Below, piece by piece: positions 1-7,047 of a stretch of DNA of 64,000 nucleotides (positions within the stretch are counted from its first letter, which is position 1; the number at the start of each line of letters is the position of its first letter). The position numbers and the translations under genes were made by a program. Under the pieces are notes generated by a model, which made no database searches, had not been told where the DNA came from, and saw only the letters and a program-made list of their open reading frames with translations. Source of the DNA: Sphaerisporangium corydalis (GTDB lineage: Bacteria > Actinomycetota > Actinomycetes > Streptosporangiales > Streptosporangiaceae); NCBI RefSeq assembly GCF_025506355.1, contig NZ_JANZYP010000002.1, forward strand, positions 186,001 through 250,000, written 5' to 3'.

Positions 1-471
1 GCGCAGGCGGGGGTACGCCGTGCCGCGCCAGCCGGGCTCCTCGGCCAGCGGGCCGGCGATCAGCATGCTGACCAGGAACGGCACGGGCCCGCCGACGGTC
101 GCGATCAGATCGCGTCCCGGTGCCAGGCTGACCATGGGGCCACCCACGAGCTGGGCGAGCAGCGCGGCCGCCAGCACGGTCGCCGACGCCAGCACCAGCA
201 GGGGCGGCACCCAGAACAGCCGCATGCTCGGCCGGATTCCGACTGTATGAGCGGGGGCGGGCTGACGGCGGCGGGCGCGGCGTACCCGGACCACGATCGC
301 GCCGATCACCGGGCCGAAGCCGCCGAGCAGGTACGGGATGACGGTGGGGGAGGTCATCGCCGGTCCACCGAGTGAGATCGCGACCAGCCAGAAGGCCCAG
401 GTCCACGTGAACGTGACGGCGAAGAAGAGGGCCAGGCCGCTTCTCTGACGAACGGGGGGTGCGATGGTCAC
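1..471 (-). CDS. CPBP family intramembrane protease-like protein, truncated by window edge
   Basis: The first 157 codons of a leftward gene; its 3' part lies outside the window. The GTG start at 471 follows AAAGGG with an 8-nt gap (MTIAPPVRQRSGLALFF). Membrane segments are visible near residues 10-35, 40-60 and 85-105, and again before the motif. The segment LAEEPGWRG near residues 147-155 matches CPBP motif 1 (EExxxR), the glutamate/arginine core of the Abi/CAAX-protease-like family. In-frame upstream ATG codons lie in the preceding tandem repeat (for example 510, adding 13 residues); I prefer 471 because of the ribosome-binding site. Substrate unknown. A second protein with the same EEPGWR motif lies at 4718-5647. 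Confidence 0.8.
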   Translation of the reverse strand, partial: MTIAPPVRQRSGLALFFAVTFTWTWAFWLVAISLGGPAMTSPTVIPYLLGGFGPVIGAIVVRVRRARRRQPAPAHTVGIRPSMRLFWVPPLLVLASATVLAAALLAQLVGGPMVSLAPGRDLIATVGGPVPFLVSMLIAGPLAEEPGWRGTAYPRLR

Positions 472-482
472 GTCTTGTTCCC

Positions 483-636
483 TTTCAGGGGCGTCGCACG
501 AAGGAGTCATTCCTTCGGCATCCAGGGGCGTCGCACGAAGGAGTTCATTCCTTCGGCATTTCAGGGGCGTCGCACGAAGGAGTTCATTCCTTCGGCATTT
601 CAGGGGCGTCGTACGAAGGAGTTCATTCCTTCGGCA
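483..636. repeat. Four tandem 38-39 bp units, each with a 7-bp hairpin
   Basis: Units run 483-520 (38 bp), 521-558 (38 bp), 559-597 (39 bp) and 598-636 (39 bp). Each contains CGAAGGA, a 5-6 nt loop and TCCTTCG. The array fills the gap between the hydrolase and the CPBP gene, both leftward, and supplies the last codons (LPKE and stop) of the hydrolase. Read leftward, the units contain ATGAACTCCTTCGTG mini-ORFs (MNSFVRRP then stop) and ATGCCGAAGGAATGA (MPKE then stop), overlapping at ATGA. No other copy of this repeat was noticed in the window. Confidence 0.9.
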
Positions 637-1591
637 GGAGACGAGCGGAAACAGTGTTCTCGCTGTTCAGGGGCATCGGCCCGCCCTGCGGCCTGAGTCG
701 GCGGGCGAGCCAGCCGGCCACCTGCGTGAGCAGGTCGGCGTCGACCGGCGCGCGCAGCAGCCGGCGATAGGAGCGCACCGACGGGCGACCAGGGTCGCGG
801 CGCAACACGTGGGTGAGGTCGGGGATCCGGTGGACCTCGACCTCACCGGGCACCAGCTTGCGGATCTCGTCCAGGTCCGCGGCGTCGACCTGGACGTCCT
901 TGCCGCCGGTGATCGCCAGGACGGGCACCTGGATGTTCGCCAGGGCCGGCCGCGGGTCGTGGACGAACAGCTCCCGCAGCCACCGTGCGTTCACCGGCGC
1001 TCCGGCGACGCGCGCCACGTCCGTGCTGGTCGCCTTGATCCGGGCGAGTTGCCGCGCGGCCAGGGCTCGCAGCACCGGCAGCAACGGCCGCACCGGCGCG
1101 GGGAGATCGCGGGCGAGCATCCCGGCCTGCCAGCGCATGGCGTCCTCACCCAGGCGGGCGAACCCGGCCAGCAGCACGACCGCCGCGACCTGCGGGTGCG
1201 CGCCGAGGGTCATGGCGTGGACGGCGCCCTCGCTGTGCCCGACCACTCCGATGGCGTCCGCCCGGATCTCGGGGCGTCCGGCCAGGGCGCGGAGCGCGGC
1301 GGCGGCGTCGTTCCGGTTGTCGGCGAATCCGGTCGCACGCCAGTCACCGGAAGTGGCGCCGACCCCGCGCCGGTCGTAGCGCAGTGTGGCGATGCCTTCC
1401 TTCGCGAGCGCGGCGGCCAGCGGCGGTCCGAGCTCCATGCGGAGCCGCCCGGTGTTGGCGTCGCGGTCCAGCCGGCCGGATCCGTTCAGCAGCAGGACGG
1501 CCGGGTGCGGGCCGGGGCCCGCGGGCAGGGTCAGCGTGCCGGCCAGGGACAGCCCGTCGTCCGCGATGGCCGTCATCTCGACATCCCGCAC
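623..1591 (-). CDS. alpha/beta hydrolase family protein
   Basis: Serine hydrolase of the alpha/beta fold, probably a cytosolic esterase or peptidase-like enzyme. The nucleophile elbow is GHSEG, the acid is probably the Asp in ITGGKDVQV and the base the His in DLTHVLR. The oxyanion-side strand is PAVLLLNGSGRLDRD. About 322 residues from a GTG at 1591 preceded by GGGAG with an 8-nt gap; ATG at 1606 (five residues longer) is possible but lacks a clear ribosome-binding site. The final residues and stop codon fall inside the tandem repeat, so the natural C-terminus may have been rewritten by repeat expansion. It is divergent from the winged-helix regulator at 1688, with which it shares a 90-bp promoter region. 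Substrate unknown. Confidence 0.82.
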   Translation of the reverse strand: MRDVEMTAIADDGLSLAGTLTLPAGPGPHPAVLLLNGSGRLDRDANTGRLRMELGPPLAAALAKEGIATLRYDRRGVGATSGDWRATGFADNRNDAAAALRALAGRPEIRADAIGVVGHSEGAVHAMTLGAHPQVAAVVLLAGFARLGEDAMRWQAGMLARDLPAPVRPLLPVLRALAARQLARIKATSTDVARVAGAPVNARWLRELFVHDPRPALANIQVPVLAITGGKDVQVDAADLDEIRKLVPGEVEVHRIPDLTHVLRRDPGRPSVRSYRRLLRAPVDADLLTQVAGWLARRLRPQGGPMPLNSENTVSARLLPKE

Positions 1592-1634
1592 GTCTTCATC
1601 TCCCATCGCTATCATGCATGCTAAATTTACTACA

Positions 1635-1682
1635 TACGAGAACATTACCAGATGTGAGAACATTAGCGCATGTGAGAACATT
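1635..1682. promoter_or_regulatory. Three 18-bp-phased direct repeats, candidate operator
   Basis: The 12-mer TGTGAGAACATT occurs perfectly at 1653-1664 and 1671-1682 and as TACGAGAACATT at 1635-1646, with exact 18-bp phasing. The last copy ends 5 bp before the ATG of the winged-helix regulator. The array covers the divergent promoter region with the hydrolase, as expected for autoregulation. Binding by the neighbouring regulator is inferred. Confidence 0.6.
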
Positions 1683-1687
1683 GGTCC

Positions 1688-2263
1688 ATGGCTACCGCGG
1701 ACGTCCTCCTGCATCCCGTCCGGATGCGCATCCTGCAGACCCTGTTCGACGCCGATCCGATGACCACCGCCCAGTTGCGTGACCGCCTCCCCGACATCAC
1801 CCCGGCCACGATGTACCGGCACATCGCCGTACTGGCCGAGGCGGGAGTGCTGGAGGTGGTGAGCGAGAAACGGGTGCGCGGCACGGTGGAGCGCAGTTAC
1901 CGGGTGCGCCCGGAGCAGGCGGTGGTCGACCCCGCGGCGCGGGCGGCGATGACGCGGGAGGACCACCAACGGTCGTTCACCACGTTCGCGGCCTCGTTGC
2001 TGCACGATTTCGACCGCTACCTCGCGGGCGAGGACGCCGAACCAGTCTCGGACGGCGTCGTCTACCGGCAGGCGGCGGTCTGGCTCACCGACGACGAGTT
2101 CGCCGCGATGGTCGAGGAGATCGAGAACGCGGTCGTCAGCCGGATCAGCAACGCCGAGGAGGACGGCCGCGTCCGCCGCATCGTCAGCCTGATCGTGCTA
2201 CCGGACAAAGCCGCCTCGAAGAAACCCGCCCCGGACGCCGGCACCAAGCAGGCGGCCGATTGA
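1688..2263 (+). CDS. Winged helix-turn-helix transcriptional regulator (ArsR/HTH_20-like)
   Basis: 191 residues. The N-terminal winged helix (about residues 7-75) starts HPVRMRILQTLF and continues through TAQLRDRLPDITPATMYRHI (recognition helix) and a wing LEVVSEKRVRGTVERSYRV. The C-terminal half is helical (SFTTFAASLLHDFDRYL, then DDEFAAMVEEIENAV), as in regulators with a ligand or dimerisation module, and ends in a Lys/Ala-rich tail. No metal-binding cysteine pair is visible, so it is not a classical metal sensor. There is no clear Shine-Dalgarno before ATG 1688. It is divergent from the hydrolase and probably controls it through the phased repeats. Confidence 0.78.
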   Translation: MATADVLLHPVRMRILQTLFDADPMTTAQLRDRLPDITPATMYRHIAVLAEAGVLEVVSEKRVRGTVERSYRVRPEQAVVDPAARAAMTREDHQRSFTTFAASLLHDFDRYLAGEDAEPVSDGVVYRQAAVWLTDDEFAAMVEEIENAVVSRISNAEEDGRVRRIVSLIVLPDKAASKKPAPDAGTKQAAD

Positions 2264-2340
2264 AACCAGTGGAACGGGTCGTGTCCCCGCTGTGGAACTG
2301 AATGGAACGCCCTGAGAGTGAAGGCGGCACGCCCAAGGTC

Positions 2341-2380
2341 GTGTCGACACCCAGCCCTCACAACCGTAAGGGAACGTTCC
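2341..2380. promoter_or_regulatory. Two perfect 10-bp palindromes upstream of secreted protein gene
   Basis: GTGTCGACAC (2341-2350) and GGAACGTTCC (2371-2380) lie 25-65 bp before the ATG at 2406. TGGAAC half-sites also occur around 2270-2310. They may be operator sites; no recognisable -35/-10 pair was identified. Confidence 0.3.
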
Positions 2381-2405
2381 AAATCCACAGAAACGAGGAG
2401 AATTC

Positions 2406-2906
2406 ATGACCCCCACCATCAGGTCGTCACGCCGTCGCAGGACCGTCGCCGCACTGGCCGCCTGCGGCGCGGCCGCGGCGATCACGACGTTCGCGCTCGG
2501 CGAGCCGGCCTCCGCCCTTCCCGCCCCCCAGGCGAAATGCGATGCTCGCGTCCTGTCGTTCGTCGCGAGTTCGGCCGTGTACGTCGGCATCGCCGACCCG
2601 ATCACCGTCGAGGTCCCGGCCACGACGACGCTGAAGGTGGAGGTCACCGCGGACGTCTCCGTCCAGGCCGGCGCGGAGTTCCGCCTCGCCTACACCCTGA
2701 ACGACACCTTCCCGCCCGAAGGCACCTTCGGCCCCGCCAACTTCGCCAACCACCAGGAGTTCGCGGAGACCCGATCGACCTTCGCCCTGATCACCGTGGG
2801 CCCCGGACGGTCCACCATCAAGCCCCTGGTCAGGATCAACGGCCCCGCCGGCAAGACCGGCTTCCTCCTCCACCGCTGCTTCACCGTGGAGGCCACCACG
2901 AGCTGA
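2406..2906 (+). CDS. Small secreted hypothetical protein
   Basis: 166 residues with a clear Sec signal: SSRRRRTVAALAACGAAAA, a hydrophobic stretch, then PASALPAPQAK, where cleavage after SALP-A near residue 39 is likely. The ATG has a strong GAGGAG ribosome-binding site 5 nt upstream. The mature part (about 127 residues) is rich in Thr/Val strands (ITVEVPATTTLKVEVTADV), suggesting an all-beta exported domain, with two cysteines (AKCDARV near the N-terminus, LHRCFTV near the C-terminus) placed to form a disulfide. No enzymatic motif and no LPXTG or lipobox. I do not recognise the family. It is flanked by unrelated genes and is probably monocistronic. Confidence 0.72.
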   Translation: MTPTIRSSRRRRTVAALAACGAAAAITTFALGEPASALPAPQAKCDARVLSFVASSAVYVGIADPITVEVPATTTLKVEVTADVSVQAGAEFRLAYTLNDTFPPEGTFGPANFANHQEFAETRSTFALITVGPGRSTIKPLVRINGPAGKTGFLLHRCFTVEATTS

Positions 2907-3039
2907 CCCTCCCCGCCCACCCCCAGCGCCGATGCCCCACGGACCCGCTGACGCCGACCGTCCGAGACCACTCCCCGTCCTTCAGACCCCCCGTCTCCAT
3001 CGCCCGGGGACGAGGGGTCTCACCGTCAACGAACGGGAT

Positions 3040-3651
3040 CTAGCGGCGTACCTTGAACCCCAGGTGCAGCACCCGGTCGCCCTGGACGACCACGTGGGGG
3101 TCCTCCAGCAGATGTTGCGCGTCGATGCCGCCGAAGAAGCGTTTGCCCGACCCGAACACCACCGGCACCACGTCCATCGCCACCTCGTCCACCAGGCCGG
3201 CCGCGAAGATCTGGCCACCCACGACGCCGCCGTTCACGCTGACGATTCGCTCCCCGGCCAGCTCCTGGGCCTTCTCGATCGCGGCCGTCACGTCGTCGAC
3301 GAAATGGTACGAGGCCTCGGGGTGCCAGCCGTCGGGCTTGGGCCGGTGGGACACCACGACCACGTGGTCGCCCGCGGGCGGCCTACCCTCCCAGCCGTTC
3401 ACCAGGTCGAACAGGGTGCGGCCCATCACGATCGTGCCGACCCCCTCCCAAATGGGCCGGACGTACGCCGCCGACGCGCGTGAGACCTTGAAGCCGCTTC
3501 CGGCTCCGGAATGGTCGAACCCCTTCTCGCCGCCGTCGATGATCGGGGTGTCCCCGTTGAAGTACCAATCGTGCAGCGGCCCGACGCCGTCCTTCTCGTC
3601 GGCGATGAAGCCGTCCACCGACACCACGCTTTGCATGATCACAATGCCCAC
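3040..3651 (-). CDS. Dihydrofolate reductase family protein (RibD C-terminal-like)
   Basis: 203 residues. GTG at 3651 has AAGGAG 7 nt upstream. The N-terminus VIMQSVVSVDGFIADEKDG is the standard opening of actinobacterial RibD_C/DHFR-like proteins. VMGRTLFDL and the C-terminal LVDEVAMDVVPVVFGSGKRFF are the cofactor and substrate signatures of the fold. These proteins bind NADPH and are seldom assigned a substrate; a role in folate or riboflavin synthesis is not implied here. It lies 75 bp downstream of the AraC-type regulator on the same strand and may be co-transcribed. Confidence 0.85.
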   Translation of the reverse strand: MGIVIMQSVVSVDGFIADEKDGVGPLHDWYFNGDTPIIDGGEKGFDHSGAGSGFKVSRASAAYVRPIWEGVGTIVMGRTLFDLVNGWEGRPPAGDHVVVVSHRPKPDGWHPEASYHFVDDVTAAIEKAQELAGERIVSVNGGVVGGQIFAAGLVDEVAMDVVPVVFGSGKRFFGGIDAQHLLEDPHVVVQGDRVLHLGFKVRR

Positions 3652-3726
3652 AGGGTTCTCCTTGAGTCTCCTTGCGCGTTCACCCCCGATCGTGTCGCCC
3701 CGGGAGGCGAGCGGGCTTGTAAAAAA

Positions 3727-4569
3727 TCACTCAGCGGGCATCGGGCCACTGTCCGGCGGAAACCCCCGCTCGGCGGGGAACCGGCGCCGCAGGGCCAGGT
3801 ACTCCGTCGGGGTGTGTCCGGTGAAGTCCTTGAACTCCCTGCTGAAGTGGGCCTGGTCGAAGTAACCCGCCGTGTGGGCGACCTCCGACCAGTCGACCGG
3901 CCGCGAGGGGTCCACGGACACGATCAGCCGCGCGAAGCGGTAGATCCGCGCCACCCGCTTCGGGGTGACCCCGACATGGGACTTGAACTGCGTGGCCAGG
4001 TGGTTGACACTCACCCCGGCGGCATCGGTCAGCGCACCGACCGGGACCGCGCCGTGGGAGGTCTCCAGACGCCCGCCTGTGTGCTGGACCAGTTCGAGAC
4101 CGCGCGACGGCGCCTCGGCGAGCCGCGACCGCAGCTCCTCCTCCAGTATCCGCAGCGTCTCGATGGCCGACGTGCTGTCGCCGACCTGATTGCGGATCCG
4201 GTCCAGAGACCGTCGCCAGACGGCGTCGACCGGCACCCATCGGTCCCGCAGCTCGGTCGCCGGCATGTCGACGAACGGCGAAATCCCCCACGGCTTGAAG
4301 TGCACCCCGACGAGCCGCACCCACGCCGGGTACTCGAAGAGGAAACGCCTGGTCCACACCCCCATGAACCACCCGTCGGCGAACACCGCCGACGGCACCG
4401 AAAGATCGGAATCCCACAGACGCGCGGGCCCGCCCAGATTGACGAACAGATGCGCCGACGGCATCGGCGGCACGTTCATCCGCCGATGCCGTGGCACCCC
4501 GGTCAGGCAGTAGATGTCATCAACGAACCGATCGAGCGGCGCCCCAGGCACCCGAACGACGTATTCCAT
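3727..4569 (-). CDS. AraC family transcriptional regulator
   Basis: 280 residues. The N-terminal sensor-like domain (about 1-160, DUF6597 type, starting MEYVVRVPGAPLDRFVDDIY) is followed by a C-terminal double helix-turn-helix (about 180-275): VSVNHLATQFKSHVGVTPK, then WSEVAHTAGYFDQAHFSREF and the family's closing FTGHTPTEYL. It binds DNA as a one-component regulator; the effector is unknown. The adjacent downstream DHFR-like gene on the same strand is the natural candidate target or co-transcribed partner. ATG at 4569 fits the family start. Confidence 0.88.
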   Translation of the reverse strand: MEYVVRVPGAPLDRFVDDIYCLTGVPRHRRMNVPPMPSAHLFVNLGGPARLWDSDLSVPSAVFADGWFMGVWTRRFLFEYPAWVRLVGVHFKPWGISPFVDMPATELRDRWVPVDAVWRRSLDRIRNQVGDSTSAIETLRILEEELRSRLAEAPSRGLELVQHTGGRLETSHGAVPVGALTDAAGVSVNHLATQFKSHVGVTPKRVARIYRFARLIVSVDPSRPVDWSEVAHTAGYFDQAHFSREFKDFTGHTPTEYLALRRRFPAERGFPPDSGPMPAE

Positions 4570-4717
4570 GAACCCAGCATGGTCCAGGCGGTTCGAATGT
4601 GCTCCGGACGGGCGCGAACAGATCAGGTCCCATGAAACCGAGAAGGCTCCTGACGGCGTGATGCCTGTTCAGAGCGACACAGGCCCACCAGGACGAGACC
4701 CTTCGCCCTGCCGTCGC

Positions 4718-5647
4718 TCAGTTCTGGCCGCCTACCTGCGCAGGGTGTTCGGTCTCCGGGCGGTAGCCGAGACGTCCGCGGGTCACGACGATCAGCACGG
4801 TCGCCGCCATGGTGGCGGTGAGCAGTTGGACGTGTGCCATGTGCGCGGTGTCGGCGATCGACGGGAACATGTCTCCGAAGACCAGCGAGAAGAAGGTGTT
4901 GACGCTGACGTGCAGCAGCATGACCAGCGGCAGGCTCTGGCGGGTCTTGTTGAACACCCACGTGATGACCACGCTGAAGGTGACGGCGGAGGCGATGAAC
5001 TCGCCGACCGTCAGCCAGGTCACGTTCGGCCAGCCACCCCATTCGCTGAGGAACAGCGGAAGGTGCCACACGCCCCACAGGGGTCCGAGGATGAGGGTAC
5101 CGCCGAGCGGCCCGTACTTCCGCTGGAGGCGGGGCAGGGCGAAGTCCCGCCAGCCGGGCTCTTCGGCGACACCGGTCGTGACCATCTGGATGAGCAGGAA
5201 CGGCAGGTAGGCCACCAGCACCATGACGGGCGGCGCGTGGATGGCACCGTCGCTCACCGCCATGGCCGTGGAGATGAGAGCGAAAGGAACACCGATGGCG
5301 ACCGCCAGGTACCAGCGCCAGCTGACCCGCCATCTCCACAGCCGCCCGGCCCACTCACGGATCCCTGCCTTGCCGTCCGTGACACGGGTCACGATGTACG
5401 ACGACAGGATCGGGCCGAGGTAGGCGCCCGGGAGCATGCCCAAGAGCTGCGTGGTGCCGAGAACCGCGGGGAAGCTGAAGTCCAGGACCCCCAGGCCGGT
5501 CGCCGAGAGGATGTACGGCGTCCACGCGACCCAGCTCAACAGATTGGCCATCACGAAGAAGCTGAGCAGCGGACGGCGCCGGATCAGGCCACGGAGCCCG
5601 CCACCGCCGGGAGCGAGTTCGGTACCTGTTTGACGATGGATGACCAC
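4718..5647 (-). CDS. CPBP family intramembrane metalloprotease-like protein
   Basis: 309 residues from GTG 5647, chosen because CAGGAG stands 6 nt upstream; the open frame extends 48 codons further without a better site. Polytopic: hydrophobic segments near residues 22-45, 60-85, 110-130, 140-165 and several more to the C-terminus. Conserved motifs of the Abi/CPBP fold are present in order: VAEEPGWRDFALPRLQ (motif 1), FVMANLLSW-type first helix, GPLWGVWHLPLFL (His motif 2) and LLHVSVNTFFSLV (motif 3, N/H). These supply the glutamate and histidine ligands expected for an active type-II CAAX-prenyl-endopeptidase-like enzyme. Substrate unknown. It stands alone between the AraC regulator and a membrane-anchored hypothetical. 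Confidence 0.87.
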   Translation of the reverse strand: MVIHRQTGTELAPGGGGLRGLIRRRPLLSFFVMANLLSWVAWTPYILSATGLGVLDFSFPAVLGTTQLLGMLPGAYLGPILSSYIVTRVTDGKAGIREWAGRLWRWRVSWRWYLAVAIGVPFALISTAMAVSDGAIHAPPVMVLVAYLPFLLIQMVTTGVAEEPGWRDFALPRLQRKYGPLGGTLILGPLWGVWHLPLFLSEWGGWPNVTWLTVGEFIASAVTFSVVITWVFNKTRQSLPLVMLLHVSVNTFFSLVFGDMFPSIADTAHMAHVQLLTATMAATVLIVVTRGRLGYRPETEHPAQVGGQN

Positions 5648-5930
5648 GGTATCTCCTGAGGGGAGTGGTTGATGAGCGGTGATCATCACATCAGCTGCCG
5701 ACCATGGGAGTCGCTCCCGCGTACGCCCCATTCGAGGTATAGCCAGGGGTACCTGAGAAGCCTGGCGAATACGGCTAATAGGCCTGGCCATGCTCGAACT
5801 CCTCGGGGCGGGCAGGATCCAACAAAGGCCGACGAGCCCCAGAGGCTTCCCTATCAGCCGGCCAGAGTGAAGCCGGGATCATGGACGGTGCCCTTTCCCA
5901 CCTGCACGTACCGTCCCAGTCGGCCGTCTG

Positions 5931-6443
5931 CTAGCCGCTCATGACCCTTCCGCCGATGTGTTTCGCCACGGCCTGACCGAACCGCGGGTCGGCGTCGGCG
6001 ACCAGAAGCCAGTTACGCCCGAGGACCCGGTAACCACCAGAGCGATCCTGCGTAAGAGAGCGCGGCAACTTGTGCCCCGGATCGACGGTGTAGAACATCA
6101 CGCGCGCGGTACCGGTATCGCATCCTGCGGTACGAAACTCGTTGGCGGTCGTGTGGACCATTTCCTCGCAGTTGATTCTCAGGTCGTTGACCGCGATCAG
6201 AAGGTCCCGGGGCGACGCGAAGGTCCCGCCATCCGCGTGCCGCGTGAATTTCCCGCCCTCTCCACGTGGGGAGTGCGGAAACCACAACTTCGTCGGCTCC
6301 GGCACGCCGGGCCTGGTGACAGCGGCCACAGAGCGGCGTCCCCCCAACGCCTCGTCCCGGCCGTACACCCCCACCCACCCGGCAACAGCACCCACCCCGA
6401 CGGCTAAGACGAACAAAACAACAAAGACTTCCCTTGCCCTCAT
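5931..6443 (-). CDS. Membrane-anchored hypothetical protein
   Basis: 170 residues. After MRAREVF there is one hydrophobic segment (residues 7-25, VVLFVLAVGVGAVAGWV), giving a cytoplasm-in, domain-out topology or an uncleaved signal. The outer domain has two cysteines (INCEEM and AGCDTG) likely to pair, and ends in a region containing VLGRNWLLVADADPRFGQAVA. ATG 6443 is preceded by GGGAG with a 6-nt gap. No family recognised. It sits just outside the tRNA-Ile/gyrA block, with 335 bp of non-coding sequence between it and the tRNA gene. Confidence 0.65.
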   Translation of the reverse strand: MRAREVFVVLFVLAVGVGAVAGWVGVYGRDEALGGRRSVAAVTRPGVPEPTKLWFPHSPRGEGGKFTRHADGGTFASPRDLLIAVNDLRINCEEMVHTTANEFRTAGCDTGTARVMFYTVDPGHKLPRSLTQDRSGGYRVLGRNWLLVADADPRFGQAVAKHIGGRVMSG

Positions 6444-6735
6444 AACTGCTCCCCCGCTTCACACCGGACCAGCTGTCCGGCGGAAATCCTACGAGCGCCG
6501 AGTTCTCCATCCCAGCCTCCCGCGTGACGCCCCTTCACCTAACCGTCACCGGGGGTTGATCCCCGCGAAGCGGCAAAAAAGCGTGCGAAGCGCCGTTTTC
6601 TACGTCGGCCAGCGTTCCTGAGGGGGTCAGCAGCGAGAGGTCGGAGCCAGCCAGAGAAGATCATCTCTGGTATGTGCGAGGGGTCTTCAGTGCCGAGCCG
6701 TGCGGTATCGCAGTACTCGTAGCAGTACGGACGCG
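6444..6735. other. Intergenic region between hypothetical gene and tRNA terminator
   Basis: About 290 bp without a convincing gene. It contains a 7-bp inverted repeat (CCAGAGA, 6-nt loop, TCTCTGG, 6651-6670) and a short GGGG/CCCC hairpin near 6550-6565. The leftward promoter of the 5931-6443 gene must lie here; I could not assign a clear -35/-10. Confidence 0.5.
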
Positions 6736-6768
6736 AAAAAGGCCAGATCCCTGGAGGGAGCTGGCCTT
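6736..6768 (-). terminator. Rho-independent terminator after tRNA-Ile
   Basis: On the minus strand AAGGCCAG and CTGGCCTT form an 8-bp stem (6739-6746 with 6761-6768) with a 14-nt loop, followed by five Ts at 6740-6736. It lies 10 bp past the 3' end of the tRNA, where a tRNA terminator is expected. Confidence 0.82.
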
Positions 6769-6778
6769 CTGGGCTGGG

Positions 6779-6852
6779 TGGGGCTACCAGGACTTGAACC
6801 TGGGACCTCTTCCTTATCAGGGAAGCGCTCTAACCGTCTGAGCTATAGCCCC
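6779..6852 (-). tRNA. ileT: tRNA-Ile (anticodon GAU)
   Basis: 74 nt reading GGGGCTATAGCTCAG from 6852. The acceptor arm GGGGCTA pairs with TAGCCCC, the D arm is GCTC/GAGC, the anticodon stem is CTTCC/GGAAG with loop CTGATAA (GAT at 6818-6816), and the T arm contains GGTTCAAGTCC. The discriminator is A and CCA is not encoded (ACCCA follows), so the terminal CCA depends on an enzyme such as the one at 40307-41749. A tRNA-Ile(GAU) next to the gyrA/DUF3566 block is standard in actinobacteria. Confidence 0.97.
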
Positions 6853-6875
6853 GCTGTGCGGCGCGGAGAAGACTA

Positions 6876-6898
6876 TCGCTTCCGCGGGGCGGAAGCGA
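6876..6898. other. Hairpin-forming inverted repeat upstream of tRNA-Ile
   Basis: TCGCTTCCG and CGGAAGCGA form a perfect 9-bp stem with a 5-nt loop. It lies 24-46 bp upstream of the tRNA on its own strand, so it may belong to the promoter or processing region rather than being a terminator. Function unknown. Confidence 0.4.
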
Positions 6899-6998
6899 GG
6901 TGTCTCTCTGACAGGGAAAAGCTTACCGTGCTCTGGGGCCGTCCGCGCCAGCGGGATGTACTCGTTATCGTCGGATGCCGGGCGGCGGGTGGACCTGA

Positions 6999-7042
6999 GG
7001 GATGCCGTTGAGGTCGCCTGGACGGGGCCTCAACGGCATCCC
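6999..7042 (-). terminator. Strong stem-loop after the DUF3566 gene
   Basis: A perfect 15-bp stem (GGGATGCCGTTGAGG at 6999-7013 with its complement at 7028-7042) and a 14-nt loop, 5 bp past the stop codon at 7048. There is no T-run, as in many high-GC actinobacterial terminators. It probably ends the gyrB-gyrA-DUF3566 transcript. Confidence 0.75.
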
Positions 7043-7047
7043 CGGGG

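Noticed and set aside
483-636. CRISPR array
   Set aside because: Units are contiguous with no spacers and no cas genes nearby; it is a simple tandem repeat.
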